Positions 48,538 to 58,049 of a stretch of DNA of 64,000 nucleotides are shown in pieces (position 1 is the stretch's first letter; each line of letters starts with the position of its first letter). A model generated the notes under the pieces. It saw only the letters and a list, made by a program, of their open reading frames with translations. It was not told where the DNA came from and searched no databases. Origin of the DNA: Pseudomonas helleri (GTDB lineage Bacteria > Pseudomonadota > Gammaproteobacteria > Pseudomonadales > Pseudomonadaceae); the NCBI RefSeq assembly GCF_001043025.1, contig NZ_JYLD01000007.1, positions 62,001 to 126,000 on the forward strand, read 5' to 3'. The position numbers and the translations under genes are program-made.

Positions 48538-49248
48538 TTAGAACTTTTCTTTGGCCGTCATGTAGCGCCATTGGCCAACGGGCAGCTTGCCCATCGAGAC
48601 GCCGCCAATACGAATCCGGCGAATCGAAATAACGGTGAGGCCTACGGCCTGGCAGAACAATGCAATCACGCCCGGTTGCGGGTTCTTCATGGCAAAGCGT
48701 AGGCGGTTTTCACTCTGCCAGCTGGCTTTGACCGCAGGCAGCTCGCGACCTTTGTAGGTCAGGCCGTGGTTGAGCCGGTTAAGGCCATGGGGAGCCATCT
48801 CGCCCGACACTTCGACCACGTACTCCTGCTCGATCTTGCTGGCATCGGCGGTCAGCTTGCGGACGATTTTCCAGTCCTGGGTAAACACCAGCAAACCGCT
48901 GGCGTTGGCTTGCAGCTCGTTGCCCACGCTCAAACGCAGAAAGTGCCCTTTAAGCGGGCGCTTGCCGAAGCGGTGTTCTTCGCTCAGGGTTTGAGGGTTG
49001 AGCAGTTGCATGGCGCTGTCAGTGTCCAGGCCCGCCGGTGCGTTGAGCAGCAGGGTTACAGGCTCTGGCGCCGTGGCCTTGGCGTGAGGATCAAGTTCGA
49101 CCTTTTGCTGGTCGACCTTGAATTGCGGTTCGTCGATGACTTCGCCATCTACCGTGACCCAGCCACCTTCAATGAACAGTTCGGCCTCACGGCGCGAGCA
49201 GCCGACGAGTTCGATGAGGCGTTTGGAGAGACGTATCGGTTCAGACAT
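48538..49248 (-). CDS. RsuA/RluF-type pseudouridine synthase homologue lacking the catalytic Asp
   Basis: A 236-residue protein. An N-terminal S4 RNA-binding domain (IRLSKRLIELVGCSRREAEL) is followed by a pseudouridine-synthase fold. The active-site loop, normally VGRLDxDSxGLL, reads VGNELQANASGLLVFTQD, so Gln stands where the catalytic aspartate should be. Late family segments such as FAMKNPQPGVIALFCQAVG are kept. By family logic it can bind rRNA but not isomerise uridine. It is minus strand and single. The start is well supported by family alignment. Confidence 0.85.
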   Translation of the reverse strand: MSEPIRLSKRLIELVGCSRREAELFIEGGWVTVDGEVIDEPQFKVDQQKVELDPHAKATAPEPVTLLLNAPAGLDTDSAMQLLNPQTLSEEHRFGKRPLKGHFLRLSVGNELQANASGLLVFTQDWKIVRKLTADASKIEQEYVVEVSGEMAPHGLNRLNHGLTYKGRELPAVKASWQSENRLRFAMKNPQPGVIALFCQAVGLTVISIRRIRIGGVSMGKLPVGQWRYMTAKEKF

Positions 49249-49319
49249 GACAGGGGCCGTAATGGAATTGGGCGGCTATTGTACCCGCCTGGCGCCGGTT
49301 AAGCCCGGCAACATTTGCC

Positions 49320-49793
49320 TTAACTGCGCGCCAGCGGCTTTTGGCGTTTGTAGCGCAGGTGCAGCAACGGATAAGGCTGGCCCAGGCCGTCGTTTTCGCA
49401 GCGCCCGATCACCTCAAAGCCTTGTTTGAAGTAAAAGCCGATGGCTTGCGGGTTTTGCTCGTTGACGTCCAGCCTCTCGGCATTCAGCTCGTTGATGGCG
49501 AACAGGAGCAGGCACTTGCCAACGCCTTGGCCGCGGTAGTCAGGGTGGATGAAGAGCATTTCAACTTTGCCGGCGGCAACCCCGGCGAAACCTGCAATGC
49601 GCTTGCTGGAAGGGTCTTTGCAGCAAATCAGCATCACCGCGTCCAGGTACTGGCTGATAACCAGTTGGCGCAGCAAGACAATGTAACTGTCGGGTAAAAA
49701 ATCATGGGTGGCTCGAACGGACGCTTCCCACACCTCGGTTAATGCTTCGAAATCTCTGAGACGTGGCGTTTGGATGGCCCATTGTTGTTTCAT
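49320..49793 (-). CDS. GNAT-family acetyltransferase
   Basis: A 157-residue GNAT protein. The acetyl-CoA loop is IHPDYRGQGVGKCLL near residue 88, and the QNPQAIGFYFKQGFEVIGR segment is that of the YjaB/ElaA-like group. The ATG at 49793 (MKQQWAIQTPRLRDFEALT) is chosen because GGAG precedes it. An in-frame GTG at 49811 would add six residues. The substrate is not predictable. Confidence 0.88.
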   Translation of the reverse strand: MKQQWAIQTPRLRDFEALTEVWEASVRATHDFLPDSYIVLLRQLVISQYLDAVMLICCKDPSSKRIAGFAGVAAGKVEMLFIHPDYRGQGVGKCLLLFAINELNAERLDVNEQNPQAIGFYFKQGFEVIGRCENDGLGQPYPLLHLRYKRQKPLARS

Positions 49794-49843
49794 CGTGCGT
49801 GTCTCCGACACTGATGATTGAGGAGCCTCCTAACAATAGCCGT

Positions 49844-49882
49844 AAAAAAAGCCCTGACGCATTGGCGGCAGGGCTTTTTTTA
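49844..49882 (-). terminator. terminator of rimO
   Basis: AAAAAAAGCCCTG / CAGGGCTTTTTTT around a 12-base loop, 16 bases beyond the rimO stop on the minus strand. Confidence 0.9.
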
Positions 49883-49897
49883 AGCGCAGCGTGTGGC

Positions 49898-51220
<1,323 letters not shown>

Positions 51221-51335
51221 ATACTCATAGCCTGCAGGGTTCGCCCTGGTCGAATTTCGTGGCGCGCGATTCTAAGCGCTGATTAAAAAATGCGCAAAAG
51301 CAATTGTTGCTATTGGTTTTCGTTCTCATATTTGG

Positions 51336-52964
51336 GTGAAAGTGTTGAAGGCAGGCATCGGCAAAGTTTTCAGTTACCTTCGTTTTTCGGACCCGCGCCA
51401 AGCAACAGGCAGTAGCGCGGATCGTCAACTTGCTTACGCAGCAAGCTGGGCGGCAAAGCAGGGCATGGAGTTAGACGCGACTCTTACGCTGAAAGATGAG
51501 GGGTTATCTGCTTACCACCAGCGACACGTGACGCAGGGTGCATTGGGTGTTTTCCTTCGGGCGATCGAGGACGGACGTATCGCCAGCGGATCAGTTCTGG
51601 TCGTTGAAGGGTTAGATCGTCTGAGTCGAGCAGAACCTATACAGGCCCAAGCTCAGTTGGCCCAGATCATCAATGCCGGCATTACAGTCGTCACAGCGAG
51701 CGATGGGCGTGAGTACAACCGGGCAAGTTTGAAAGCCCAGCCAATGGACTTGGTCTATTCGCTCCTGGTGATGATACGTGCGCATGAGGAGTCCGACACA
51801 AAGAGCAAGCGCGTTAAAGCCGCGATTCGACGACAGTGCGAAGGCTGGTTAGCGGGATCGTTTCGCGGATTAATCCGTAACGGCAAAGATCCGCAGTGGT
51901 TGCGCTGGGGGGATCAGGGATGGGAGTTAGTCCCTGAGCGCGTCAGCGCTGTACGTCGAGCTTTAGAGCTGTATCAGCAGGGGTTGGGCGCCGGAAGGGC
52001 TGCAAACCTAATGCACCAGGAAGGATATGAACTTTCCAGTTGGGGTATCTCGGGCCAACAAGTTTACCGCCTAATTAAATTGCCAGCGCTGCGTGGGGCA
52101 AAGCGGTTGTCTGTGGATGGTGAGGATTACATGCTCGAAGAGTATTACCCTCGAATTCTTTCTGAAACAGAGTGGGCAGAACTGCAGCACTTGGCTAGTC
52201 AGCGCCACCGACGTCGTGGGGCTGGTGAAATCCCCGGGATCATTACCGGTGTCGGCCTGGCCTATTGCGGCTACTGCGGTACCGCATTGGTGGCTCAAAA
52301 CATCATGAATCGCCGGCGCGCAGATGGCAGTCTTGCTGATGGTAATAGGCGCCTGCAGTGCACTTCATACAGCAAGAACGGTGGATGCTCAGCAAGTGGC
52401 AGTTGCAGCGTTGTGCCGATTGAGCGTGCGCTGCTCAACTTCTGCTCTGACCAACTCAATCTGCAGCGCTTGTTGCAGGTAGGTGACGATGGGCAGGGCA
52501 TTCGACAGCAATTGGTCGTTGCTCGGGCCGCTGTAGAAAAAATTGCAAAGCAACTTGGCAGGATCACTGAGGCATTGCTAGATGATGAGAGTGGGTCTGC
52601 GCCAGTTGCATTTGTTCGCAAGGCACGCGAACTGGAGTCTCAGCAAACCGCGGCTCAACAGAAAGTCGCGCAGTTGGAATATGAATTAGCAGCAGTGTCC
52701 GGGACTTCTCAACCCGCCCAGGCAGGGCGATGGGAAGAACTGGCGGAGTTGGTGGAAGCAGGCGATTACAGCGCCAGAGAGAAGGTTCGTCAGTTGGTCA
52801 TGGATACGTTTGAACGGATTGTCATCTACATGAGGGGCCTTGAACCTGACGGACGAAAAGGCCGCCTGATTGATGTGCAGTTGCTTTCTCGCACGGGACA
52901 ACATCGGCTGATACAGATTGATCGGCGTAGTGGTCAATGGGTGTCAAGTGAGGATTGGGAATAG
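51336..52964 (+). CDS. large serine recombinase (integrase)
   Basis: A 542-residue site-specific recombinase. The N-terminal resolvase domain has the catalytic Ser in FSYLRFSDPRQATGSSADRQ (near residue 13), with EGLDRLSRA and the conserved helix E region. A recombinase domain follows, then a zinc ribbon (CGYCGTALV and CTSYSKNGGCSASGSC) and a C-terminal coiled coil (AAVEKIAKQLGRITEALL). This is the architecture of phage and transposon large serine integrases. It starts at a GTG (51336). A second GTG at 51342 is possible. It lies next to rimO at the left edge of the inserted element. Confidence 0.93.
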   Translation: MKVLKAGIGKVFSYLRFSDPRQATGSSADRQLAYAASWAAKQGMELDATLTLKDEGLSAYHQRHVTQGALGVFLRAIEDGRIASGSVLVVEGLDRLSRAEPIQAQAQLAQIINAGITVVTASDGREYNRASLKAQPMDLVYSLLVMIRAHEESDTKSKRVKAAIRRQCEGWLAGSFRGLIRNGKDPQWLRWGDQGWELVPERVSAVRRALELYQQGLGAGRAANLMHQEGYELSSWGISGQQVYRLIKLPALRGAKRLSVDGEDYMLEEYYPRILSETEWAELQHLASQRHRRRGAGEIPGIITGVGLAYCGYCGTALVAQNIMNRRRADGSLADGNRRLQCTSYSKNGGCSASGSCSVVPIERALLNFCSDQLNLQRLLQVGDDGQGIRQQLVVARAAVEKIAKQLGRITEALLDDESGSAPVAFVRKARELESQQTAAQQKVAQLEYELAAVSGTSQPAQAGRWEELAELVEAGDYSAREKVRQLVMDTFERIVIYMRGLEPDGRKGRLIDVQLLSRTGQHRLIQIDRRSGQWVSSEDWE

Positions 52965-52979
52965 ATTTAGGCTGTGATA

Positions 52980-52995
52980 CTGTATACCCATACAG
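52980..52995 (+). promoter_or_regulatory. LexA box before the DUF1654 gene
   Basis: CTGTATACCCATACAG has the exact CTG-N10-CAG form, with an alternating TATA-like core. It lies 18 bases before the start codon. It closely resembles the box at 38438 before the holin gene. Confidence 0.75.
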
Positions 52996-53013
52996 TAATG
53001 GCTAGGTGCTTTT

Positions 53014-53265
53014 ATGCTTGTACATCCAGTTTCCTTTTCCCAATCGTCCACATCGTTTGAACAACTGAGTCAACGAATTCATCGTCAAGTTAACAGCTCT
53101 GTTGCACAGGCTAATCGGCGGACAGTGATTATGAGGCTGCCTGGCGAGGACACGGAAGATTGGGACAAGCTGATGGATCAGTTGGATGTTGAAGAAAGCG
53201 TGCGCGCAACGCGATTGATGGATGGCTCTGTTCAGTTGATTTGGACGAATCAGCATCTTAGTTAA
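53014..53265 (+). CDS. DUF1654 family protein (phage-associated)
   Basis: An 83-residue acidic protein. SSTSFEQLSQRIHRQVNSSV, then MRLPGEDTEDWDKLMDQL and VQLIWTNQH, match DUF1654, a family largely confined to Pseudomonas and its prophages. The function is unknown. A consensus LexA box overlaps its presumed promoter, so it should be induced by DNA damage. It is the first gene after the integrase. Confidence 0.75.
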   Translation: MLVHPVSFSQSSTSFEQLSQRIHRQVNSSVAQANRRTVIMRLPGEDTEDWDKLMDQLDVEESVRATRLMDGSVQLIWTNQHLS

Positions 53266-53305
53266 ATGCTCAAATGATCTTGTGGTTGAATATAAAAATT
53301 AACTA

Positions 53306-53341
53306 GCGGTATTGATAAAAATAATTACCTGCGGTTAATAT
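53306..53341 (+). promoter_or_regulatory. operator pair before the early operon, matching the CI/Cro region
   Basis: GCGGTATTGATA (53306-53317) is followed by ATTACCTGCGGTTAATAT (53324-53341). Both blocks recur with the same order and nearly the same spacing at 56177-56211, between the repressor and cro. The second block is an imperfect palindrome (ATTACC...GGTTAAT). This is the likely repressor target controlling the operon from 53402. Confidence 0.7.
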
Positions 53342-53401
53342 GCTTTCATCAGTTCAGGTCTGCCTCGTCGGCTGGCCTGATCGCAAATGGAGGCTCACCA
53401 C

Positions 53402-53959
53402 ATGAACACCCTCATTCTTTCCCCTGATTCCCGGTCGAAATTGGCTGGGCAAGTCTCCCTCAACGGTGCATTCATTCACTCGCTACAAAGTGGCAATGGG
53501 GTGATTTGTGCTATGGCCAATGTTGTGATCGAGCAGTGCGACAGCGCTGTATCGGTACGAGTCGAATTGGGAGACAGCGTCAACAGCATCACCCTCAAGC
53601 GTCAGGAAAATACAGCTGAACGAATTGCCGTTCTCCTAGAGGAGCTGGCGAATGGGATTTCCCCCAGCAGCGTGCCCGAGGTTGAAGAATATCTGTTGGT
53701 GAGCGACATGGAGTCAATGCTGCGTGATGCAGTCCGGCAGCGTCAGGGAACGTATTACCTGCCAGCTGATGGGGTGGAGCAGCTTTGCCTGTCTTTGCGT
53801 ACCAGTCGTAGCGACTCAACTCGGACAGTCTTTCGCTTTGAGTTGGACAGTGTCGGCCTGACCCTGCCGCTGCTATTGCCAAATGATGAGGAACTGGCCT
53901 ACGACCTGCTTTCGGGGTGTGTGCAAGAGCTTATTGCAAACTACCGCTGTGCGGCATAA
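53402..53959 (+). CDS. hypothetical phage early protein (185 aa)
   Basis: A 185-residue soluble protein starting MNTLILSPDSRSKLAGQVSL. The start is fixed by GGAGG upstream. There are no membrane segments or recognised motifs. It is rich in beta-type segments early and acidic helices later (LPLLLPNDEELAYDLLSG). It is first in a tight early operon of four genes behind a predicted CI operator. Unrecognised. Confidence 0.6.
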   Translation: MNTLILSPDSRSKLAGQVSLNGAFIHSLQSGNGVICAMANVVIEQCDSAVSVRVELGDSVNSITLKRQENTAERIAVLLEELANGISPSSVPEVEEYLLVSDMESMLRDAVRQRQGTYYLPADGVEQLCLSLRTSRSDSTRTVFRFELDSVGLTLPLLLPNDEELAYDLLSGCVQELIANYRCAA

Positions 53960-53970
53960 GGGGCAAGGCA

Positions 53971-54195
53971 ATGGCGATTAACATCATAATTTCAGAACCA
54001 GATACCAAGCGATTGTTTGACCGGAGCATTACCGGTTACAGAGCCGCAAATGTTGCGCTTGATGCCGCCATAGATGGCGAAAACTGGAGCGCGATAAACC
54101 TGGCACAGAGCAATAGAGAATTGCACGCCAACACAATCGCTTTAATCGTAAATATGTACGCAGACACCACAGCAGGCCAAGGAGCGCAGTCATGA
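53971..54195 (+). CDS. hypothetical phage early protein (74 aa)
   Basis: A 74-residue protein starting MAINIIISEPDTKRLFDRSI. The start at 53971 is 11 bases after the previous stop, with AAGGC upstream. It is mostly helical and soluble. The last base pairs overlap the next start (ATGA), so it is translationally coupled. No known domain. Confidence 0.55.
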   Translation: MAINIIISEPDTKRLFDRSITGYRAANVALDAAIDGENWSAINLAQSNRELHANTIALIVNMYADTTAGQGAQS

Positions 54196-54491
54196 TCGGC
54201 ATTCCCAAGACAGGTACTCTGGAAAACGGTTGCATCAGTGCCAACGTTACCAGTGGCTACAAGCTCACTACCGCCGACGGTCGTTCTGCGCGGCTGGCAA
54301 TTATCGATGACCAGGGCAACATCATAGAATCCGGTGATGCCGTAGCACGTGAGGCATGGAACGTGTGTATTGCAGTGATCAAGAACTTCAAGATTGGCCA
54401 AGGCCATATTGTGGTTCATAGCGAACCGCCTGGTTTGGTAAGGTCGCGGATAGCACCCACCACGACCCAGGCGCGTAATAACAGAGATTGA
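54192..54491 (+). CDS. hypothetical phage early protein (99 aa)
   Basis: A 99-residue protein starting MIGIPKTGTLENGCISANVT. It overlaps the preceding gene by 4 bases. It is beta-rich with a DDQGNIIESGDA turn region. No family recognised. It is part of the same early operon. Confidence 0.55.
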   Translation: MIGIPKTGTLENGCISANVTSGYKLTTADGRSARLAIIDDQGNIIESGDAVAREAWNVCIAVIKNFKIGQGHIVVHSEPPGLVRSRIAPTTTQARNNRD

Positions 54492-54493
54492 TA

Positions 54494-54730
54494 ATGCGCA
54501 CCTACACACTGCTGCCGTGTCCTTGGTGCAAGTCGCCGGCCAAATTGGATCAAGATTGCAATGCTGGCTGGTATGTGAGCTGTTCCTTTGTGCGTTGTCC
54601 GGTCCTGCCGATCAGTGCCGACTACAAGTTTGCGCACATGGCGGCTATGGCCTGGAACTGTTGCGGCCAGTCCGACCGGTTGCCCGCATTGATGCCTGCG
54701 CCGACTGAAAAGCATGGCTCTTCGAACTAG
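54494..54730 (+). CDS. Lar-like zinc-ribbon protein
   Basis: A 78-residue protein. LLPCPWCKSPAKLDQD holds a CxxC, a second pair lies in CSFVRC, and a later HMAAMAWN segment follows. This is the Lar/restriction-alleviation-like zinc-ribbon pattern common in phage early regions. E. coli Lar modulates type I restriction. Function here is inferred only from the motif. It is the last gene of the early operon and convergent with the BRCT gene. Confidence 0.65.
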   Translation: MRTYTLLPCPWCKSPAKLDQDCNAGWYVSCSFVRCPVLPISADYKFAHMAAMAWNCCGQSDRLPALMPAPTEKHGSSN

Positions 54731-54749
54731 TGCGTTACGAATAACGCGC

Positions 54750-55388
54750 TTAACCGAGAAGAACCCGCTGCCATTGCTCTTCACCAATGATGGCGATGGG
54801 AATGCCTTCCTCACGCAGCTCGACCGCGCGGAGAATTTTGGCGCCGTAACTGCTGTGAAGCCATTGCTCATTGCCGATGCTGCCGACTACCAGGTAGTCA
54901 ACTTTCTTGCTCACGCCTGGGGCGATATTTGCACCAAGCTCGCGCACTAGGCGCTCACATTCCTTCCGCGGTCCAAAGGCCATGGTTCCGGTAAATACGA
55001 ATGCTCGGCCCTCACAGACTATATTGGGTTCAGGACGGTTTAGAGGCAGCGGGTTAGGTGCACTGTAGGCTTCGGGTGTGGAACCTTTGGTGCTGAGACC
55101 GGCAAAGCCACGGAGGGTATCAAGAAGTTCGGCAGATTCTTCTTGGTCCAGTTCACCGTCCTGTAGCATCAAGTTGATGCGTTGATATAGCAAATTGATC
55201 ACTGGATCATCTAAATGTGCAACTTGTGATTCGATCCATTGACGCAGGAACTTGGCCTCGTCAAGTGTGACTACGCCGTCAGCAGCGATACCAGCAGCCA
55301 GACCTGCCAGCACGTCTGCACTGCGACGATCCATGCGAGCGGCATTGAAAAAACGGCTGTTTTTAAACTCGTTATGGAGATCAGACAT
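54750..55388 (-). CDS. TerB-like/BRCT two-domain protein
   Basis: A 212-residue protein. The N-terminal ~95 residues are helical with two acidic turns, AADGVVTLDEAKFL and QDGELDQEESAELL, as in TerB-like domains. The C-terminal ~90 residues are a BRCT domain like that of NAD-dependent DNA ligase (GRAFVFTGTMAFGPRKECER ... VDYLVVG). There is no ligase catalytic domain. It is minus strand, immediately downstream of the repressor gene, so it may be expressed from the lysogen. A role in DNA-end or break signalling is speculation. Confidence 0.75.
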   Translation of the reverse strand: MSDLHNEFKNSRFFNAARMDRRSADVLAGLAAGIAADGVVTLDEAKFLRQWIESQVAHLDDPVINLLYQRINLMLQDGELDQEESAELLDTLRGFAGLSTKGSTPEAYSAPNPLPLNRPEPNIVCEGRAFVFTGTMAFGPRKECERLVRELGANIAPGVSKKVDYLVVGSIGNEQWLHSSYGAKILRAVELREEGIPIAIIGEEQWQRVLLG

Positions 55389-55415
55389 TATTCACTTTCC
55401 TTGTTAGGAGTTGAG

Positions 55416-56135
55416 CTACATGCCGGTTATCTTGGCGTCAATAGCCCGGCCGGTAATTTCCCAAGTGCCATCTAATGGGACGGTATCGTAATTAGGGTTA
55501 AGTGGTACCAAATAACCGACACCAGCGTCCCTAACGTATTGCTTAAAAGTATGCTCGCCGCTGATGGTGTGCTGCGCTATGTAGAATTTACCGCTGATAA
55601 GGTCAAAGCCCTCAGGCTGAATCAGAATCGGGGTGCCTTCCGGGAAGCTTGGCGGTGTATCCGATGTCATCGACCTGCCTTTGACTTTCAGCCAATAGCC
55701 ATTCGGCCCGGCATTTTCGGTAGAGCTCAACCATTCTTCGGCAATGCCAGTTGGGTAGCTGTTCGCAGATTCAAGTCTTTCACCCGCAGCAACCCAACTG
55801 ATGAGTGGGTACTCCCGGGCTTTCCGATGCGGCTGAAGCATTGGGACGACATTCGAGTGGTCGGTGAATGTTGCCAACTCAGCAATTTCGGCAGCTAAGC
55901 GCGGGCTAAAGCTATCGATAGACACGTTGATGAGCTTAGCTAGCGCCGATGCGAATTTGGCATTTAACGCGTTCGTGCCGTTCAGGTAATGAGCCACTGC
56001 TGCCGGAGAGATACCTACTGCGTCAGCAATTTTCCTTTGGTTCAGTTTGAGTTCGTTCTTTTTTGAAAGGAAAAGCTCATTAGCAGCCTGGCATTCAGCT
56101 AAAAGTTCGGGAGGGAGAGTTTTTTTCTTAGTCAT
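55416..56135 (-). CDS. CI-like prophage repressor (XRE + S24 peptidase)
   Basis: A 239-residue repressor. The helix-turn-helix is NQRKIADAVGISPAAVAHYL near residue 32. The S24 domain has the cleavage Ala-Gly in WVAAGER, the catalytic Ser in VKGRSMTSDTPP, and the Lys in FKQYVRD. Divergent from the cro gene with operators between, it is the lysogeny switch of this element and should be inactivated by RecA during SOS. Confidence 0.9.
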   Translation of the reverse strand: MTKKKTLPPELLAECQAANELFLSKKNELKLNQRKIADAVGISPAAVAHYLNGTNALNAKFASALAKLINVSIDSFSPRLAAEIAELATFTDHSNVVPMLQPHRKAREYPLISWVAAGERLESANSYPTGIAEEWLSSTENAGPNGYWLKVKGRSMTSDTPPSFPEGTPILIQPEGFDLISGKFYIAQHTISGEHTFKQYVRDAGVGYLVPLNPNYDTVPLDGTWEITGRAIDAKITGM

Positions 56136-56147
56136 TGGATGACTATA

Positions 56148-56211
56148 AACCGTTGGTTAATACAGTTCGTTTACCTGCGGTATTGATATTTACATTACCT
56201 GCGGTTAATAT
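56148..56211. promoter_or_regulatory. CI/Cro operator region
   Basis: Three related sites lie between the divergent starts: AACCGTTGGTTAAT near 56148, TTACCTGCGGTATTGAT at 56171 and ATTACCTGCGGTTAATAT at 56194-56211. The last is identical over 18 bases to the site before the early operon at 53324. Confidence 0.7.
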
Positions 56212-56239
56212 TCTCTGGTCTAGCCAGAGATTTCTCGTT

Positions 56240-56506
56240 ATGAATCAATTCAAATTGCCTGACCTAGTCGTTCAGAAGGGTCAAGCATCAGTTGCTGAAG
56301 CCCTTGGCATTAGTCCTGCGGCCATTCATAAAGCGCTCCGATCTGGCCGTCAGATCATCGTGACAATCCATGAAGATGGTTCTTACACGGCCCAAGAGCT
56401 GCGACCTTTTCCGTCGCAAAAAACGTTACATGACCCAAAAGCAATAGGGAGGTGTATCACGCCCGAAAGGGTGAGTGCTCAGAGTATGAGCAGCCGCCTA
56501 ACATGA
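56240..56506 (+). CDS. Cro-like protein
   Basis: An 88-residue protein. MNQFKLPDLVVQKGQASVAE leads into a helix-turn-helix, VAEALGISPAAIHKALRSGR, of the Cro type. The start at 56240 follows the operator region directly. The open frame upstream is ignored because it would cover the operators. It is divergent from the CI-like repressor. Its TGA overlaps the ATG of the next gene. Confidence 0.8.
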   Translation: MNQFKLPDLVVQKGQASVAEALGISPAAIHKALRSGRQIIVTIHEDGSYTAQELRPFPSQKTLHDPKAIGRCITPERVSAQSMSSRLT

Positions 56507-57126
56507 CTATGTCCAGCTCAGGACATAGATCCATTTCCCGTGACCAAGTGCTGGTGGCCCATGCTGCCGCCATGATTGCGCGCACGGGATTTAGCCAAGA
56601 TGACTTCGCTCAATCACTGAGCAGCCATTTGCATCGTCTGATTCCAGAGAGGGCAGTCTGCAAGGATGTGCCCGACTTCAAAGCGATAGCCAAGGGTAAC
56701 GACACCGCTGCCTTCCTGAGAGCGTCAGGGGCTTGGTTACGTCGCGTGAACCGCTGGTTAATTGGTGAGGTCGACTTGCCAACCTGGATCGAGGAGGCCT
56801 GGGTAGATTCATTGGAAGGTGACTTCCAAGAGTGCTGTCTTAACGAGCTGGCCAGCCGGCATGGCCTTACGGGTGCGCGAGCGCTGATCGGTGATGCCAA
56901 TCCACTAGGTGTGTTTGGTGCACTGGTTGCCCGGCTGGGCCATACCGTCGTTCTGGGTAGTGAGATTCTGGCGGATGGTCGAATCGATAGAGAGGACCTG
57001 GACAAGCTCCCTGAATTTGTCGATCGCCTGCGTTCGGTTGAAGCGCGCTGCAGCGAACTGCGTTCGCGAGCAGAGGAAGTCCTGCGCGAGATGCCAGACG
57101 CTCACAGGGTGAATACGCCCCTGTGA
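56503..57126 (+). CDS. hypothetical phage protein after cro (207 aa)
   Basis: A 207-residue soluble protein starting MTMSSSGHRSISRDQVLVAH. It overlaps the cro stop (ATGA), giving a tight operon. Helical, with a likely C-terminal coiled coil (VDRLRSVEARCSELRSRAEE). Its position is that of early regulatory genes such as CII, but no CII motif is visible. Unrecognised. Confidence 0.6.
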   Translation: MTMSSSGHRSISRDQVLVAHAAAMIARTGFSQDDFAQSLSSHLHRLIPERAVCKDVPDFKAIAKGNDTAAFLRASGAWLRRVNRWLIGEVDLPTWIEEAWVDSLEGDFQECCLNELASRHGLTGARALIGDANPLGVFGALVARLGHTVVLGSEILADGRIDREDLDKLPEFVDRLRSVEARCSELRSRAEEVLREMPDAHRVNTPL

Positions 57127-58049
57127 CTCTCCAGGATAAGGACATCAAATCTCGATCGGCAATAAGCCGTACGGACAGCCCCAAGAAGGGCCGGCCTACT
57201 GCCGTCCATCGCGATAAGAAAAATCCTCACGCCGCACTCAAGGCGCCAGTCCGTGCGCCTCGGTATTCAGCTCCGCGCCGATTGACAAGCCAGCAGCTAA
57301 AAAACCCGCTCCTGCGCATGGCCTTCTCACGACTGAGCACGATCGGCGACCTGCGCGGGCAGTACCTGCGCGACCTCGACACTATCCATGGCGGCCGCCG
57401 TACTCGCTCCGAGAAGTTCGACGCGTTGGCCAAGGCTTCTGAGCAACTGTTGCTGCGTTTGGATTTGGCCACCGGTGTGTTGGGATGGCTGGATATCGAA
57501 CGCGGGCAGTACTTCTTAAATACCCAATGCGGTGTGGCCGAAGATAGCGGTATGTCACCAGCATCTCTTAATCGGCTCATGCATAGCCTTGAGTTGGCAG
57601 AATACGTTTACCGTCGTATCGAGAAGGTGCGGCTGGATGAAAAGGACGAGGCGGGGCTTAACCTGGTTCGGACACGTGTCCTGGTGCGGTTCACTGAAAA
57701 ATTCTTTGCGGACCTTGGGGTCCGCTACCTTTGGTATAGGGCGAAGAAGGCCGCTTTAAAGCGCCGGGAAAGGGAACTGCGTGAGGTCACTGGGCTGCGT
57801 GCTGCCCGCCAAGAAAAGGCGTCATTGGAAGAGTTCCGTAGGCAGCAATCCCGTAGCAATTGGGAAAAGAACGAGGCGCGCAAGGCGTCTGACGCCCATA
57901 GAGAGTCACAAACACTGAACCCTTTTCGCTGTTCTGCCAGGGGCGCAAAACCTGCCCTTGAGCCTGACAAGAGCCCTGGCGGGCTGGGTGAGTCCATGGC
58001 ACGCCTACTGCACAACGTCCAGATCAAGAAAGACATCTCCCCGAAGTAA
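57123..58049 (+). CDS. RepA-like replication initiator
   Basis: A 308-residue basic protein starting at a GTG (MTLQDKDIKSRSAISRTDSP). The middle reads DSGMSPASLNRLMHSLELAEYVYRR and continues into TRVLVRFTEKFFADLGVRYLW, resembling the winged-helix arrangement of plasmid RepA (IncFII-type) initiators. The C-terminus is a long Arg/Glu-rich helix. It overlaps the preceding stop and is followed by a palindrome-rich non-coding region, where an origin would be expected. P2-type phages usually have a rolling-circle gpA here instead. Confidence 0.6.
   Translation: MTLQDKDIKSRSAISRTDSPKKGRPTAVHRDKKNPHAALKAPVRAPRYSAPRRLTSQQLKNPLLRMAFSRLSTIGDLRGQYLRDLDTIHGGRRTRSEKFDALAKASEQLLLRLDLATGVLGWLDIERGQYFLNTQCGVAEDSGMSPASLNRLMHSLELAEYVYRRIEKVRLDEKDEAGLNLVRTRVLVRFTEKFFADLGVRYLWYRAKKAALKRRERELREVTGLRAARQEKASLEEFRRQQSRSNWEKNEARKASDAHRESQTLNPFRCSARGAKPALEPDKSPGGLGESMARLLHNVQIKKDISPK

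Noticed and set aside
51221..51335. tRNA gene or clear attL duplication next to the integrase
   Set aside because: No tRNA is visible. Serine integrases use short non-tRNA cores, and without the right end the core cannot be defined.
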